64,000 nt of DNA from Pseudevernia furfuracea (GCA_022315425.1 JAIUPT010000032.1:1352501-1416500); one strand, 5' to 3'. Positions 11,484 through 23,485 are shown, numbered from the stretch's first letter. Numbers and translations: made by a program. Notes: a model not told the origin generated them from the sequence alone.

Positions 11484-12169
11484 AATGTCGGCAGTCAGGC
11501 GGGACTCCAAGCCATGAATTTAACAAACCACAACGGGTTCAAAACCTGAAGAGTGTTCGCATGCACAGGGACTGTTCTCCGTATTGTCGCTGTAACAATT
11601 GATGGGCTTGTTACTCGGCCCCTCTTAGGATACCTCGAACATACTCTCACGTCTAGATGCAATTAAGCCTAACATGATTGCTGCCTTCTTCCATGATAAG
11701 ACCTTCAGACCTTCCTCGTTGGGCAATTGTTGCGAGCTGGCACCCTCTTGATTGGCCCCCACTCCTCGAGCATATAATATATCTCGACAGAGCCAGTCGG
11801 CAAGGAGAGCAGGAGGGGAGAACATTCTTAGAACTGCATTCTTGAGTTCGTTGAGATGGACTCAATGATGCGGAGTGAGAAAGAATGGTCACACATAAAA
11901 GCCTCCTCGGTTCTTACTGTACTATCAGCTAAGCTGTTAAGGCTGGCATATTGGCGCAAGATCGGGCTAACTGTCACGAGCTAGCGTAGTGTATGCGAGG
12001 GCCGAGCGGGTGCTGGGGATGATAGCAAAAATGCATCTCCTCCAATCGTCCACTTGTCCATTGTCTTATCCTCCCTGCTACCGTATCCCACATATCATGG
12101 CCTCCCCTGCCCTGCCGACCACGCGCTCAATCCGCCGACCATTGAACCATCCCGACCTTTCGAGGCTTC
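11484..12169. promoter_or_regulatory. Divergent promoter region with GATA-type sites
   Basis: These 686 bases separate the start codons of the SDR-deacetylase fusion (minus) and the permease (plus), so both promoters lie here. I see GATAAG at 11695-11700, its reverse CTTATC at 12065-12070, and weaker TGATAG-type sites at 11922-11927 (reverse) and 12020-12025. GATAAG is the core bound by AreA/Nit2-type nitrogen regulators. Such hexamers are common by chance, so the regulatory reading is tentative. The small minus-strand open frames near 11625-11892 look non-coding. Confidence 0.4.
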
Positions 12170-14020
12170 ATGGAAGACACGGAGAAAAATACTACTGGGC
12201 CAGGCTACGATCTAGACGAAAGCTTGGGTACCACGGCTGAACTCATCAATGTTGGAGGACACAAGCAAGAGTTGGATAGGAATTTCAGTCTCCTAAGCAT
12301 CAGTGCCGTCGGCATCGTCAACGGCAATACTTGGGCGGCCTTGGGGGGAAGCATTGTTGGTCTCTCTCTTGATGTGAGAGCCTATATTAGGACATGTACT
12401 GAGTAGCTACTATTAGGTTGTAGCAATTTCGAATGGAGGACCGCCCGGTGTAATATATGAATTGTACGAGCTGCCTTCTATCCAGCCAAGTCCATGCTGA
12501 CTTATAATCTCAGTATTGCCGTCTCAATTTTCTACTGTCTGATAGCCGCATCTCTCGCCGAGCTTGCATCAGCCATTCCGTCCTCGGGAGGAGTTTACCA
12601 CTGGGCTTCGATTACGGCCGGCAAATATGGCCGTGTCTGTGGCTTCTTTGCTGGATTCTGGAACTTCTTCGCATGGTGAGGATGTATACTAGAACGACGG
12701 AGTCGGAGTTGACAAATTTGAAGGATATTCGCAGCAGCCTCAACGTCTGCTATCATTGGTGAGTTTAGGGCAATCGAATTCATCCTCTAGACGCTTAAAT
12801 CCCCAAGGCAACCAGACTGTTCAGATGTACGCCACGTATCATCCCGAGTTCCAAGCGAAGGTACGAGAGCAGGAGCACATACCAGGATTCTCCTCGGCTA
12901 ATGTGTTCTCTAGTCTTGGCACGTCTTCGTGAGCTACCTCATCGTCACATGGTGCTGCTGTTGCATTGTGCTCTTTGCCAATCGTGCCCTTCCTATACTC
13001 AACAACTTTGGCTTATTCTTCATCCTCGGCGGCGTATTTATCACCATTGTGGTTTGCGCAGCAATGCCTGGTACCGGTGGAAGGACCCCACATGCACCAC
13101 CCGCCTTTGTCTTCAAGGATTGGTCTGCAGATATCGGATATTCGTCTAATGGCTTTGTATTCCTGATGGGCATGCTCAACGGAGCCTACGCAATAGGAAC
13201 GCCGGACTGCGTTTCCCATCTCGCAGAGGAGATTCCGAGACCAGAGATCAACGTTCCCAAAGCCATTGCTGCTCAAATGATGATCGGCTTTGTCACTGCC
13301 CTGTGCTATATGATCGCTATCTTCTTTGCAATAAATGATCTAAGCGCAGTACTCTCTGCTTCCTCGACATTTCCACTTGCTGAAATTTACCGGCAAGCCA
13401 CAGGTTCTCGAGCCGGTACGGTCGGCTTGTTGGTCGTTATCTTCTTGCCCATGGTCTGCGCCTGCATTGCCGTTTACATCGCAGCTGGGCGTACACTATG
13501 GGCTCTGGCTCGTGACAATGCTACCCCTTTTGGGAATTCCATAGGCCGCGTTGATCCTCGCTGGAGAAATCCATTCAACGCAACATTCGTCTGTGGCTGC
13601 ATATGTACAATCTTGGGTTGCATATACGTCGGTTCCACGACAGCTTTTAACGCCTTCGTAGGCTCCTTCGTGCTCCTATCTTCAAGTTCCTACCTCGCAG
13701 CTATTCTGCCCCATCTCCTCTCCCGAAGATCGAATGTCACACCGGGTCCTTTCTGGATGAACGGACTTCTGGGCTACGCAATCCATAGCATTTCGTGCTC
13801 GTACATCGCAGTGTTTATCGTCATTTTCTGCTTCCCTTACGCGCTTCCGGTACAGGCAAACAATATGAACTATTCGTGTTTGATCATAGGTGGATTGACC
13901 ATCCTCGTATCGGTCATTTGGGTATTCAAAGGAAGAAAGGGGTATAATGGACCCCAGGCGCTGAATTATAAGGGACGTAAGGTTGGGTCTGTCATTGCGG
14001 AGAAAGGAAATGAGGCGTGA
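12170..14020 (+). CDS. Choline/amino-acid (GABA-type) permease, 6 exons, 528 aa
   Basis: This is a 12-TM transporter of the APC superfamily, fungal amino acid/choline transporter (ACT) family, predicted to import choline or an amino acid across the plasma membrane. Exons are 12170-12359, 12424-12463, 12514-12675, 12724-12758, 12808-12860 and 12914-14020, which keep a single frame. The protein shows the family sequence ELDRNFSLLSISAVGIVNGN before TM1, NGGPPGVIYE, ASAIPSSGGVYHWASIT, GFWNFFAW, and HLAEEIPRPEINVPKAI in the central loop. The last intact block ends with a short basic tail. Length is normal for the family. The first intron could use a neighbouring splice pair, changing one residue in GSIVAISNGG. 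It is transcribed away from the fusion enzyme and shares its promoter region, so co-regulation is possible. Confidence 0.92.
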
Positions 14021-14450
14021 TCTACTGATCGTTGCGACAAGAGCAATGTAGTGAAATTGTTCAAACATGTTGACTGAGAATTTGAAAAAACCATTGCAAT
14101 TGCTGGCCTTCTCCTAGCCGTTAATGTAGCTCATGAAATTCGAGATCTACCAGATTCCAAGGTAATGTCTTTGTCTTTAGCCACTCTTACTAAAATCAGG
14201 TCTTCGCTATCGCACTTGTCCACTTCCATCTTGCACAAAGAGAAGGGTGGCTAAACATTGTCATTGTCGACGAACAAAGACTTCCTCTCTTCGGTGCTCG
14301 ACACCTGCAACTGCATGGGAGATCCGCGTCTACTTTATGAGTTTTCAATCTTTCCTCTTGTCCTTTCCGCTCTGTAAACACGGATTGCACGGTTCTCCTC
14401 AACTGCCAAAAAACAGCCGAACAAACCCACGTGAAGGACGCGAATTCAAA
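14021..14450. other. Intergenic, 5' flank of the small paralogue gene
   Basis: Permease 3' flank and leader of the next gene. An open frame extends upstream of 14451 to 14247, but its residues before the ATG at 14451 look unconserved. Confidence 0.5.
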
Positions 14451-15052
14451 ATGAGCACCGCCTTCGCCACCACGCCTCTCAGCCATCTCGTACACCCAGA
14501 GCACATGCTCAACCCCAGATTGCGCTTCTCGGCACAGCAACAGCAGCAGTATCTCCAAGGCTGCAGCGGCCTCTGGGAAATCATTCGAACGAACCCCGAG
14601 GGATTCATGGATTTTCAAAAGGCTCATAGGAAACTAGTTGCACTGACAGTATTCCTGATGGCCAGAGTGAAAGCGCTACAAGCAGCCAGCCACCGCGCAG
14701 CACCGTCTCCAGAGAATGCAATCCAGACTCTCATCCAGCAAACTTCAGGTGCGCGCCCCATCCCAAGCTGGTCTGATTTCGAAGCAGGTATCTCTGTCGG
14801 ACTGTGTCTAGGCCCTTCCATAAGCAAAGACAAAGCTCCATGTCCGATGCGAGCATGTCAGAGATTATGTTTGGCAGCTTCAATACGAAGGATGAGCTGA
14901 CGGAAGAGAACGTAGCGGTGGCGTTGACGTTCCTTGGTTGCGATGTCAAGTCTACGACTGCAGATGAGATTGAGGCTGTGTGGGAACTGCTGGATGTTCA
15001 GGGAGGCCTTCGCGGGCAGCTGGAGAAGTATTTGCAGTCGGCATCTCGTTGA
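14451..15052 (+). CDS. Two-module protein related to the RING protein, 2 exons, about 186 aa
   Basis: Not recognised as a named family. Exon 1 (14451-14770) encodes an N-terminal module with LSHLVHPEHML, a QQQQQ run and GLWEII. This resembles the N-terminal module of the protein at 6854-7849 (LTTLIHPSQIL ... HLWQAA). Exon 2 (14812-15052) encodes a C-terminal module with LTEENVAVALTFLG, ELLDVQGG and LEKYLQS, resembling LTRGDVEAALALLG, ALLDSRAG and LEDYLLA of that protein. It has no RING. The 41-nt intron needed to join the frames has a weak donor (GTCTGA), so the splice site could differ (for example a later acceptor), or the gene could carry a frameshift. The gene is the last one before the repeat tract. 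Confidence 0.6.
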
Positions 15053-15394
15053 GGGCGGTCTATGTTGGGTGGACGAGAGAATGCCAGGTTGGAGCGGACA
15101 AGTAGGGAAGCGTCTCCATGCAAGTATCTGATTTGATGCTAATTACTTCTGAGAATTTAGCGAATTGGTTCCAGCAGAAATTAGTCATGACGCTCTTTCA
15201 AGTTGACCTTTGGTTATCCCTCAGATTGGCGCCTGGGGTTCAAATATTAGGCTCAGCCCCTGAAGTTTTGTAATGGCAGAGAATTCGCTGCCCATTCCAT
15301 CCAAGAATTGAGTCAGACTATATACTACTCTGTCGCATATCTAAATTCTAAATACAGAAAGCTTCTGGCGAGAGCGGAACGAGTTCGTTATTAG
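15053..15394. other. Gene-space / repeat-tract junction
   Basis: Non-coding, still of ordinary base composition. No gene or repeat is recognised before the LTR-like segment that starts at about 15395. Confidence 0.5.
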
Positions 15395-15556
15395 AATATC
15401 TATGGTACACGAACAAGAGAACAAGGCAACCCCAGTAAGCTGTAGGTAGAAGGATGATTGGTCTCTGGAAGCCTTCTGCAGAAGGGTATACCCCTCCGCC
15501 AAGACGCTATGCTATATAAAGCTAGTCGCAAAAGCCTACAAGGCTGCACCTGCCCA
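15395..15556. repeat. Left terminal repeat of A (unmutated copy)
   Basis: A 162-bp segment with ordinary base composition that aligns without gaps to 30012-30173. Differences are transitions only. In the RIPped copy each has become T or A. It contains a TATATAAAG box. Confidence 0.75.
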
Positions 15557-15959
15557 CTACTCCCATACTAACAAGCACAGAGCCCCCGCGACCATAGCTG
15601 AAGCTATACGCAACAAGCAACAAACACACAGAGCACCCGCTTGAATAGTCGATGTAGCTGTAACTAACCCTGCTTTTGAACCCTATTGCAACCGCTTATC
15701 AAAGCAAGAAAACTACAGCGAATCATATTATAACAACGACGACAACCCATGTTTCTGAAAGAGGCTTCCACTAGTAGAATAAGAAACAAAGACAAATAGG
15801 CTGAAAGATCCTTCCGAAATAACATCTGAAAAGCCTTCGGTAGCTTTCTAGAAGGAATGCTTGAGAAGCCTTTGACAAGCTTCAGAAAGTCTTGGAAGTC
15901 TTTCACAGCATCTTTCTGATCTATAAGAACTTCTATAAGATCTTATTCTTCTTACGACG

Positions 15960-18907
15960 AGATCGACGAATAGTCTAATGTTGAGATAGAGACGAAGTAG
16001 AATCTATAGCAAGGTAGTCAAAACGAGAAATATACTTCTTAAGATGATCGTCATAAAAAGTATCTCGAATCTTTCTTTCATTGAGTTGCTGTAGTACGAA
16101 AGATCGATCATAAGATTCGTTATAATTCTTGATCTGAAATGAACCTCTTTAACGAGGCTTAAGCTTTTTAATATTCTTCTAATATAACATAACAAGATCT
16201 TTTAAATGATAAGTTGCTTTGATAACTTTCTTATTGTAGCGAATAATATTCTACTCTCGACGACGCTTAATGATTACTGCAATAGAGTCATATAGTTTAA
16301 TTCGATATTATAAGTAGATATGGATTTGACTGCTATGATAAAGAGAATTCATTAATTCATTATATCAAGTGCGAATATTGCGTTTAGAAAGTGACTTTAG
16401 TGTAACAGAAACTTGAGAAACTTCTAAGACTAGCTCGAAAATAATCCCTGTGAAACTTATGTTCAGATAGTTAATACTTCTTTTATTAATAGATCTAATA
16501 GATTTCAAAAGTCGTAGATCTCAGTCAAGATCTGTCGAATTCTTTCGTAACATATTCTCGAGTAGTTTGTTAAACATTTTTATTATATCGATATTCTTAA
16601 ATAAATCGAAGAGCGAGTACTTAATGTTAATCTCTTCAAGACGCAGAAACTCTCGAAGTTTATTATTATCGAAGTGTTGATTAGAATCGCAGTAGATAGT
16701 ATTAGACTTTCGATATATAACAAAGAATAGTAAAAGACATTATAAGATCTCTTTGATAGTCGCGATCTTGCAGACAAAAGACATCTGAAATTTAATAAAG
16801 TAATAAATAATGTTGAGAATAAAAGCACAGTCTAATCTCGTAACTTTTAAGAGATCGATAAAGTTTATATCAATAAGCTAAAAGAGATATGTTATCAAAA
16901 CTAAATTTAGAAGTTGAGATCGAGTCGCTAAGTCGTGTCTGAAATAGTTAAGACAGTCAGCAATGTATCGCTTCATATTCTAAGATTGATTCGATTAGTA
17001 GTATCTATCTCTGAGACGAGTTATGATATTAGTCTTAGCTTAGTGCTTACTATTATTATATATCTTCTTAAGAACTATTAAAATCTTGCTTTCAGAAATG
17101 CATAATAGATAGTAGTCTCGTAGATGTTTTTATAAGATTTTATTGATAACTCGATAACAAAAAGCTTTTCTTAGTAGCTCTATAAAAGAGTTCTGTAACT
17201 AATCTATAAAAAGTCTATAAATGTTATTAAATTAGAATAAAGTTATATACGTCTTCTTTTAAGACTTATCTTAAGATACGATTCTCATATAGAAGATTAA
17301 CAACTCTTCGACGATATCTTTCTCGAGAACTTCGATTCTATCTAATTAACTCAAGAATTTCAAAAAGATCTTAAACTCTCTCGCATTATTCTTTCACACT
17401 TATCTAACTTCTTTATTAAATAATTCTTCTCGAATTCTTATGACTTTGTTATTCTCGATACACTCGAAAGTGTCGAAAATAATTTTAAACAAATCGTCGA
17501 CGATCTTGTTTCTTGAATCTAATATATATTAAATAGTGAGATTTAATCTCCTCAACTAATTCGTTCAATGCTCGTAGATTTCTTTATGCAAGTTCAAGAT
17601 CAAAAAATGCGTGAGAGACTTATAATTCGTATATATCACAGCGGGCTTATAAGAGTGTTTACACAGATAATCGTACTTCTTATAATAGAATATAACGATA
17701 GCGCATAATTCTCGTTTATAAGTAAAATGTTTGCGCTGAGTTAAGATAAATATAAAAGAATTATATAATACGAGAACTTCGACGTCTTCTATAAAAAGCT
17801 TTTTAACTATACTTGACGAAGTCTTTAATAGAGTCTCGTCTAACGAAGTCTTTAATAGAATTCTCGTCTAAATAGCTTCTAATAAGATAAGAGAATTTAT
17901 TTAATCAAAAGATCGAAACTGTGTGACTATATAGTTAGTTTCAAACTCGAAAGTATTTATATAGAGATATATAATAGAACTCAGATCGATATCATGAACG
18001 CTTATTTTGATAGTATATTTTATTCTTAGAATCTTAAAAGAAAGCTACTTCGCTTACGTTCACTTTCAGATAATCTTATTCGTAAGTCTTAATAAAGATC
18101 TTATAATCTCGACGAAATTTCTCACTCAACGACGAATAATATTTATAGTACTCAAAAAATCTCGTATCTCGAAAGAATCTGACGATACAGATTGACGTGT
18201 TATCTTAACAATTCTATCATTAAGAATACGCACATATTCACTCACTTTATAAATAACTCTTAATGTCTTAATTAACGTGACAAAGAGACGAAGCTTTCGA
18301 AAGAAAAGTAACAGTTTGATTTATTCGACTCGAGAAAAGAAGTAATCTCTAAGAAAGCTAAACTAATCTTTAAAATTCTCGAACTTATCGAAGAAATTAT
18401 TTATGTAAAAGATTATGAGCGAGAGAGTTTCGAAATCTATTGAATATAACAAGAAAGATTCTCGCAGAGGAATAGAAATAACATCAAACGTATAATAGAT
18501 CAACTCTATTATTATAAATTCAGTCGATTAAAATCCTTACTATATTCTCTTAAGCTATATCTAATCTATCTCTGAGATTATAAAGGCGAAGTAATATCTA
18601 TTGTCAGAGTGAAGAGATATTATAAGATAAGCGTGCTTGAGATCGATCGAGAATAGACAGTTATGTCTAAGATTAAAAAGATGATTATGTACTTTCGAAC
18701 TCAGCTTTAGATGTAAATTTAATAATAGCTTCGTCACACGAGAGTAGTTAAAGATTATTCGAGATTCGTCACTCGACTATGAATTTTTCATCTTATCTAT
18801 CATAATAGCTCTAATATTTTATTCAGACAAACAATCATTAACTGATTTAATTAATTCATAGACGCCTTTCTCGATATTATTTTAAACAAGCTTTCGAAGT
18901 CATCACT
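15960..18907 (-). pseudogene. Element A pol remnant (RT, RNase H/integrase region)
   Basis: Minus-strand translation shows RT sequence SSKVHNHL, then CLFSIDLKHAYLIISLHS at about 18600-18720, a block typical of a fungal gypsy clade. A pol C-terminal block lies at about 16020-16130. Stops are frequent and mostly of the kind made by C-to-T change. The RT coding sequence is cut at 18907 by element B. The rest of the stretch has no readable domain. Confidence 0.6.
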
Positions 18908-18993
18908 TGTTAGGATTAGTACCTAAATAGGGTGTCTGGGGCTGTCAAGCGCAGACACCCTCGGGGCCAGCTTTTTTAGCTGAGTTGCTAACA
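18908..18993 (+). repeat. 5' LTR of B
   Basis: An 86-bp LTR, TGTTAG...CTAACA. It contains an internal hairpin (GGGTGTCTG / CAGACACCC). It also contains AAGCGCAGACAC at 18947-18958, complementary to the sequence just downstream of the LTR. Confidence 0.8.
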
Positions 18994-18996
18994 ATA

Positions 18997-19008
18997 GTGT
19001 CTGCGCTT
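18997..19008 (+). promoter_or_regulatory. Candidate self-priming primer-binding site of B
   Basis: GTGTCTGCGCTT, three bases after the LTR end, is the exact 12-base complement of AAGCGCAGACAC inside the LTR. In Tf1/sushi-type elements the primer-binding site pairs with the 5' end of the element's own transcript rather than with a tRNA. The position and pairing fit that model. The transcript start itself is not seen, so this is inference. Confidence 0.55.
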
Positions 19009-19044
19009 TGATTTCCGGGTCGATCTAGTCGATCACCCCGGGGC

Positions 19045-19131
19045 GCAATTGAGGGAGCCTAGCCTAAATGGCTAGCCGAGGGTGAAACGCTTAGTCTATG
19101 AGGGCCGGGGTTCGAAACCCCAGAAGGTCAG
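19045..19131 (+). other. tRNA-like/Pol III box-like segment in B
   Basis: TAGCCGAGGG at 19073-19082 fits the A box and GGTTCGAAACC at 19109-19119 fits the B box with one mismatch. The T-arm-like stem is 4 bp (GGGG/CCCC). No acceptor stem can be formed and the box spacing is short, so this is not a functional tRNA gene. It may be a tRNA-derived or SINE-like relic, or chance. Confidence 0.3.
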
Positions 19132-19287
19132 AAATGAACTTTTTCAGAGGGAAAAATTGAAATTCCAGAGGGCTTCGGAGCCAAAAACGGCCCGAAGAAT
19201 TTCATTACCGAGGCAAAAATGAATAATTTCGGACAGGACGCCCTATTCAAATAAATCTTTCGGGCAAAATGCCCTGTACAAAAGACC

Positions 19288-19553
19288 TGTAACGGGGTCT
19301 AGGCATGCGTGAGTGAGTAACAGATGGATTGGTTACTAGATAGACTGAATCCTGAGGAACTCGGTGGGAGTCCTCAGAGGCAGCATATTTAGCAGGGGAG
19401 AGTGCACCCCCATGCCAAGCAAACTTACTATGCGACTGCTATAGCCGCACAGCTGCACCAGAGGGATAGTCTCCCGGATCTGGCCTAGATGTATGTTGGA
19501 TTCCTGGACTTCTGACAGGCCGCCTCATGTCTAGAGACCTCATGACCCTTACA
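19288..19553 (-). repeat. 3' LTR of C
   Basis: 266 bp, identical in length to 25357-25622. I count nine differences between the two, all transitions. Confidence 0.88.
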
Positions 19554-19974
19554 ATTATCCCCCCTTTTCAAAGACGAGCTCCTGTAAGATAGCAAGCCCA
19601 AAAAAAAGAACAACAGCATGTCGTATATCGATACCCCATTACAGTCATGTCACAATGCGTCAGCAAACATCAGACGAACGTCAAGTAATTGAAATCCATC
19701 CGATTCAGAGTCCGAGTCAATCAGTCGAATCGACATCGTTCGAACTTCTATCCTTTCGTCTCATACAATGTCTGAGCTAGTCTCGTTAAAATCATAAAAT
19801 CTCCTCGTTAGGTAGGAAAATAGACAAAAGAGTACTATCGTTTGCAGCACTGTCACGGATGTTCAACGCTTCCTTCTATACCCTTGCCCTTATTCTTCGA
19901 CGCAGATCTCTTTAAAACACGTCGTTATAACTTCCTTCCGATGACCACTAATTCGACTATAGACTTGTTAGAAT

Positions 19975-22543
19975 GCTCCTTATAAAACTTACCTAACAAC
20001 TTCCGTAGATGGGAGACTCTCTCGTAGGGTTCCCATATATCCTCTGAGTCAGGATATTCTTCCCAGTGAACTTAATAGTATAGACCTCCTATCTTGCCAT
20101 TCTCGCCTGGTTCAAAAACTACACTATTCACAACGCCAGCGACCACGTAGTCATATGCATCGCCTTCGTCGAATTTCATATTCTCTAGACTTTGACTTAT
20201 CTCCCTCTATTTTGAAGAGTTCTTTTTTAGTAAGAACATATAAAAGACGTTATAAATTCGTCAGTCGCTCGACAACTCGAGTCGATAGAACTATAAATCG
20301 ATAACGTTCGTAATAAGAAATAAATCGAAGTTTTTGAATTTCAGCTTCCTGTTCCGCTTGGTCTTGAGGTATTTAATGTTTAATCATATCAAGTCACCTA
20401 CTTTATAGTCTCGTGACTTACGATATTTGTTTACGTACTCGGTCTGTGACTGCTGAGTAGTTAAGATCGCATCTTTATAGACACTCATAAATATAAACAG
20501 ATGCTTTACGTTGTCAACTGCAGTCTGCGAGCGAGATTTCGAATCGATATTCTCGTCCCATAACATTCTAAGACTGTAGCCCAAGTTAGTCTCAAAAGGC
20601 GATATGTCAGTAACTGAGTTCTTTGCGTTATTGTACGCAAACTCCGCGATTAATAATCATGTCACTTAATCGTCCTGCTCTCAGCAGACGAAGACTCGTA
20701 AGTATTATTTCATGATACTATTTTGCCGCTTAGTCTGATCATCGATCTAAGAATGAAATGCAGTCGACAAGCGTCGCTTCACCCTCAAAAAGTATATAAG
20801 ACTAGATCAGAACTAAGAGGTGAATAACGACTCACGATTCGTTACTATTAAGTCAAATAGCTCATAATACCTCATTAGATTCTCGATCAACACTTATACG
20901 AACTGCTTCGCGTCGAGCGTCTTGTTCACTGCTATATAATATAACATCTTCGTGAAACGATTCACAATTATCAGAATCGAATCGTAGATGTAATCACGCC
21001 AGTCTTTAAAGGGCGATAGTTCAGTGACGAAGTTCAATAAGATATCCTTTCACTTATAAATAGAAGTCGACAATAATATCAACTTATCATACGACTTATA
21101 TCTAGACGACTTGATCATAGCGCACACAGAACACGATATAACGTGCTCGCTCACATCCCTTGCAAGCTTCGACTAGAAGTACTTACGTTGAATTAATGTC
21201 TGAGTCTTTTCAGCACCGAAATGACCTACCAGAAAAGCATCGTGATACCGATCGAGAATTACATCTCGTAACGCCGCAGAGACATAAATCTTCCCTTTAT
21301 GATATAGTCGTTCATCGACATAACTGTAGAGTTAACCGCTTAGGTCGCTCAGAGAGTTGACAACAGACTGCTTCAGCTGTTTCAATACCTTCTTTGTATG
21401 ATCATCTTCACGAGTCAACTTCACGAGCATATCGTCGAACGACTAATTGTTTATAACATCCTCTGCGAGGTCTTCTGCTATAACAGTGACACGAATACGT
21501 ACTCACTGCTCACATGTATCAGACACCTTATGAGTTCCAGCGATAAGCATTTAAAAGCAATTAGTCATGAAGACCGATCTTCCCACAACACGAAAATCAC
21601 GTAACGTCTGCTTCAGCTCGCTCAGCAATTAATAGTTCTCGCGTTTCGTAGTATCATTATCTTGCTCGTAGTCAGGAATTCGACTGAGTGAATTCGCGAG
21701 ATTGTATTTTCCCTGACGATATTCGATAACAAAATCGTAGCGACTCAGCTTCTGCGCCCAACGAATCTAACGACTATTCAGTCGCGTAGTGCTTATAAAT
21801 CTCTTAAGATTATGATAATCTATCAAGACCTTGATCTTATATCTACTACTCTCGTAGTAGTGACGCCAGTGTTTAAACGACTTCATAATAGCTAATAGCT
21901 CTTTGTCATGAACGTTATATCGCGTCTTCGCCGATATTTATTTACGTGAATAGTAGACTACTGAGTGTCACAATTCACCGTGCAACTAACTCAGAATATT
22001 ATTAATGACATAGCCCGACGTATCAGTCTCAATTCTTATTAACAGCTCAGAATTAAAATGTCGTAAAATCGATGCGATCGTAAAGATCATTTTCAACTCC
22101 TCGAAAGCTTTCTTTGCCTCAGATATAAGCACAAATAAACTCTGCGAGTTTTTTTTATTTGACTTCGTACGCTCGAATACGACTCGCGTATTTTACTAAG
22201 CGTTAGAGACTACTTTATCAGAGCTCGATCTCTCTTAAACGTTGATCTTAATCAACTTCGTAAATAAAGCAACGATCTTACTGAACCCACGTATAAACCT
22301 ACGATAAAAATTCGCAAAGCTCACGAATATCTAAATATCTCGTACAGACTTTAGCTTCGATTAGTTCCTAACTGACTGTATTCGATCTTTCTTTATACTA
22401 ACCCTCGACGAAGCGATAACATATCTCAGAAAGTGTATCTTATCTGTGCTGAAACGACATTTCTAAAGATTAACGAACAGCCCGTGCTACTTCAATTTGT
22501 TCAGAACTCACTTTACAGTCTCGACGTGCTTCGCATCTATATC
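19975..22543 (-). pseudogene. Element C RNase H, integrase and chromodomain
   Basis: Minus-strand continuation of pol. An integrase C-terminal block with LGYS/GYSLRMLWDENIDSKSRS-like sequence lies at 20384-20584. A chromodomain is readable at about 19980-20130 with WEEYPDSEDIWEPYERVSHL. Stops interrupt the frame at several points. Chromodomain integrases steer insertion to H3K9-methylated heterochromatin, which suits its location in a repeat tract. Confidence 0.7.
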
Positions 22544-23146
22544 TTACGTGTAAATGAAAATGTCATCAAGATAAACAATACAGAAGACATCTAGCTTCTC
22601 AGTCAATGCTTGATTAATATACGCTTGAAAAGTTATAGAAACATTTGTCAGCCCAAACGACAAGACTTGATACTCAAAGTAATCATAACGTGTTCTAAAC
22701 GCAGTCTTCCATTCATCACCCTTTCTAATACGAAGACGATAATATGCAGCGATGAGATTCAACTGTGTGTATCTTTTGATCATAGTCAAACGATCAATCG
22801 ACTCGTCAACAAGAGAAAGGGGATAACGATTCTTTATCGTAATTATATTCAGTTCTCGATAATTCACACATAGGCGCAAACCTCCGCCAGGCTTTTTCAC
22901 AAAAAGAATAAGAGATCCCGCCGAGAACGTGCTTGACCGTATAAAATCGTTCGTCAGATTGATCTCGATATAACCCCTTAAGATGTTCAGCTTTACTTCG
23001 TTCAGACTGTAAATAAAGCCGTACGGCGATTGTTTCTCGTCTATGAGATCGATGACATAATCCGCAGATTCGTGACTCGGCAACTCTGCAACACCACTGT
23101 CAGAAAAGATATCGAAGTACTCAACATACTTAGAAGATAGATCCAC
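22544..23146 (-). pseudogene. Element C reverse transcriptase segment
   Basis: A 200-codon open stretch of a gypsy RT. It contains the conserved FVKKPGGGLRLCVNYRELN region, a block ending KTAFRTRYDYFEYQVLSFGL, and an intact catalytic YLDD. The frame upstream and downstream is broken, so it is a fragment of a dead polyprotein. Confidence 0.85.
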
Positions 23147-23485
23147 AGTCCTAACAACGTTTGCTCGAGCAATATAATCTTGACGATCTTAATGCACCGA
23201 AGATTCGTTTGCGCTCACCACTTGACTTGCGTGTATAACGAAACAGTCTGCGTCCTTATTAATAACAAGCTCAGCAAAATCCTCTGACTCAATAATGTTC
23301 ACTCGACACGTAGTCATCAAAGCTACTGTCGCAGTATAAGTCCTTCATTAAAAAGATCTCTTGACCCAATCAATGTTAAAATTCGCCATGATCAGTCATG
23401 ACATATCAAGAATCATCCGTGTGTCGATGTTCGCAGCGAGAAAGATGTTCTAAAAGTAACGAACTCGACCTTATTCGTTCTCCTA

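Noticed and set aside
9366..14020. A secondary-metabolite gene cluster
   Set aside because: No polyketide synthase, peptide synthetase, terpene cyclase or pathway regulator is nearby; only an enzyme fusion and a permease.
19045..19131. A real tRNA gene in element B
   Set aside because: The acceptor stem cannot pair and box spacing is short; kept only as a tRNA-like segment.
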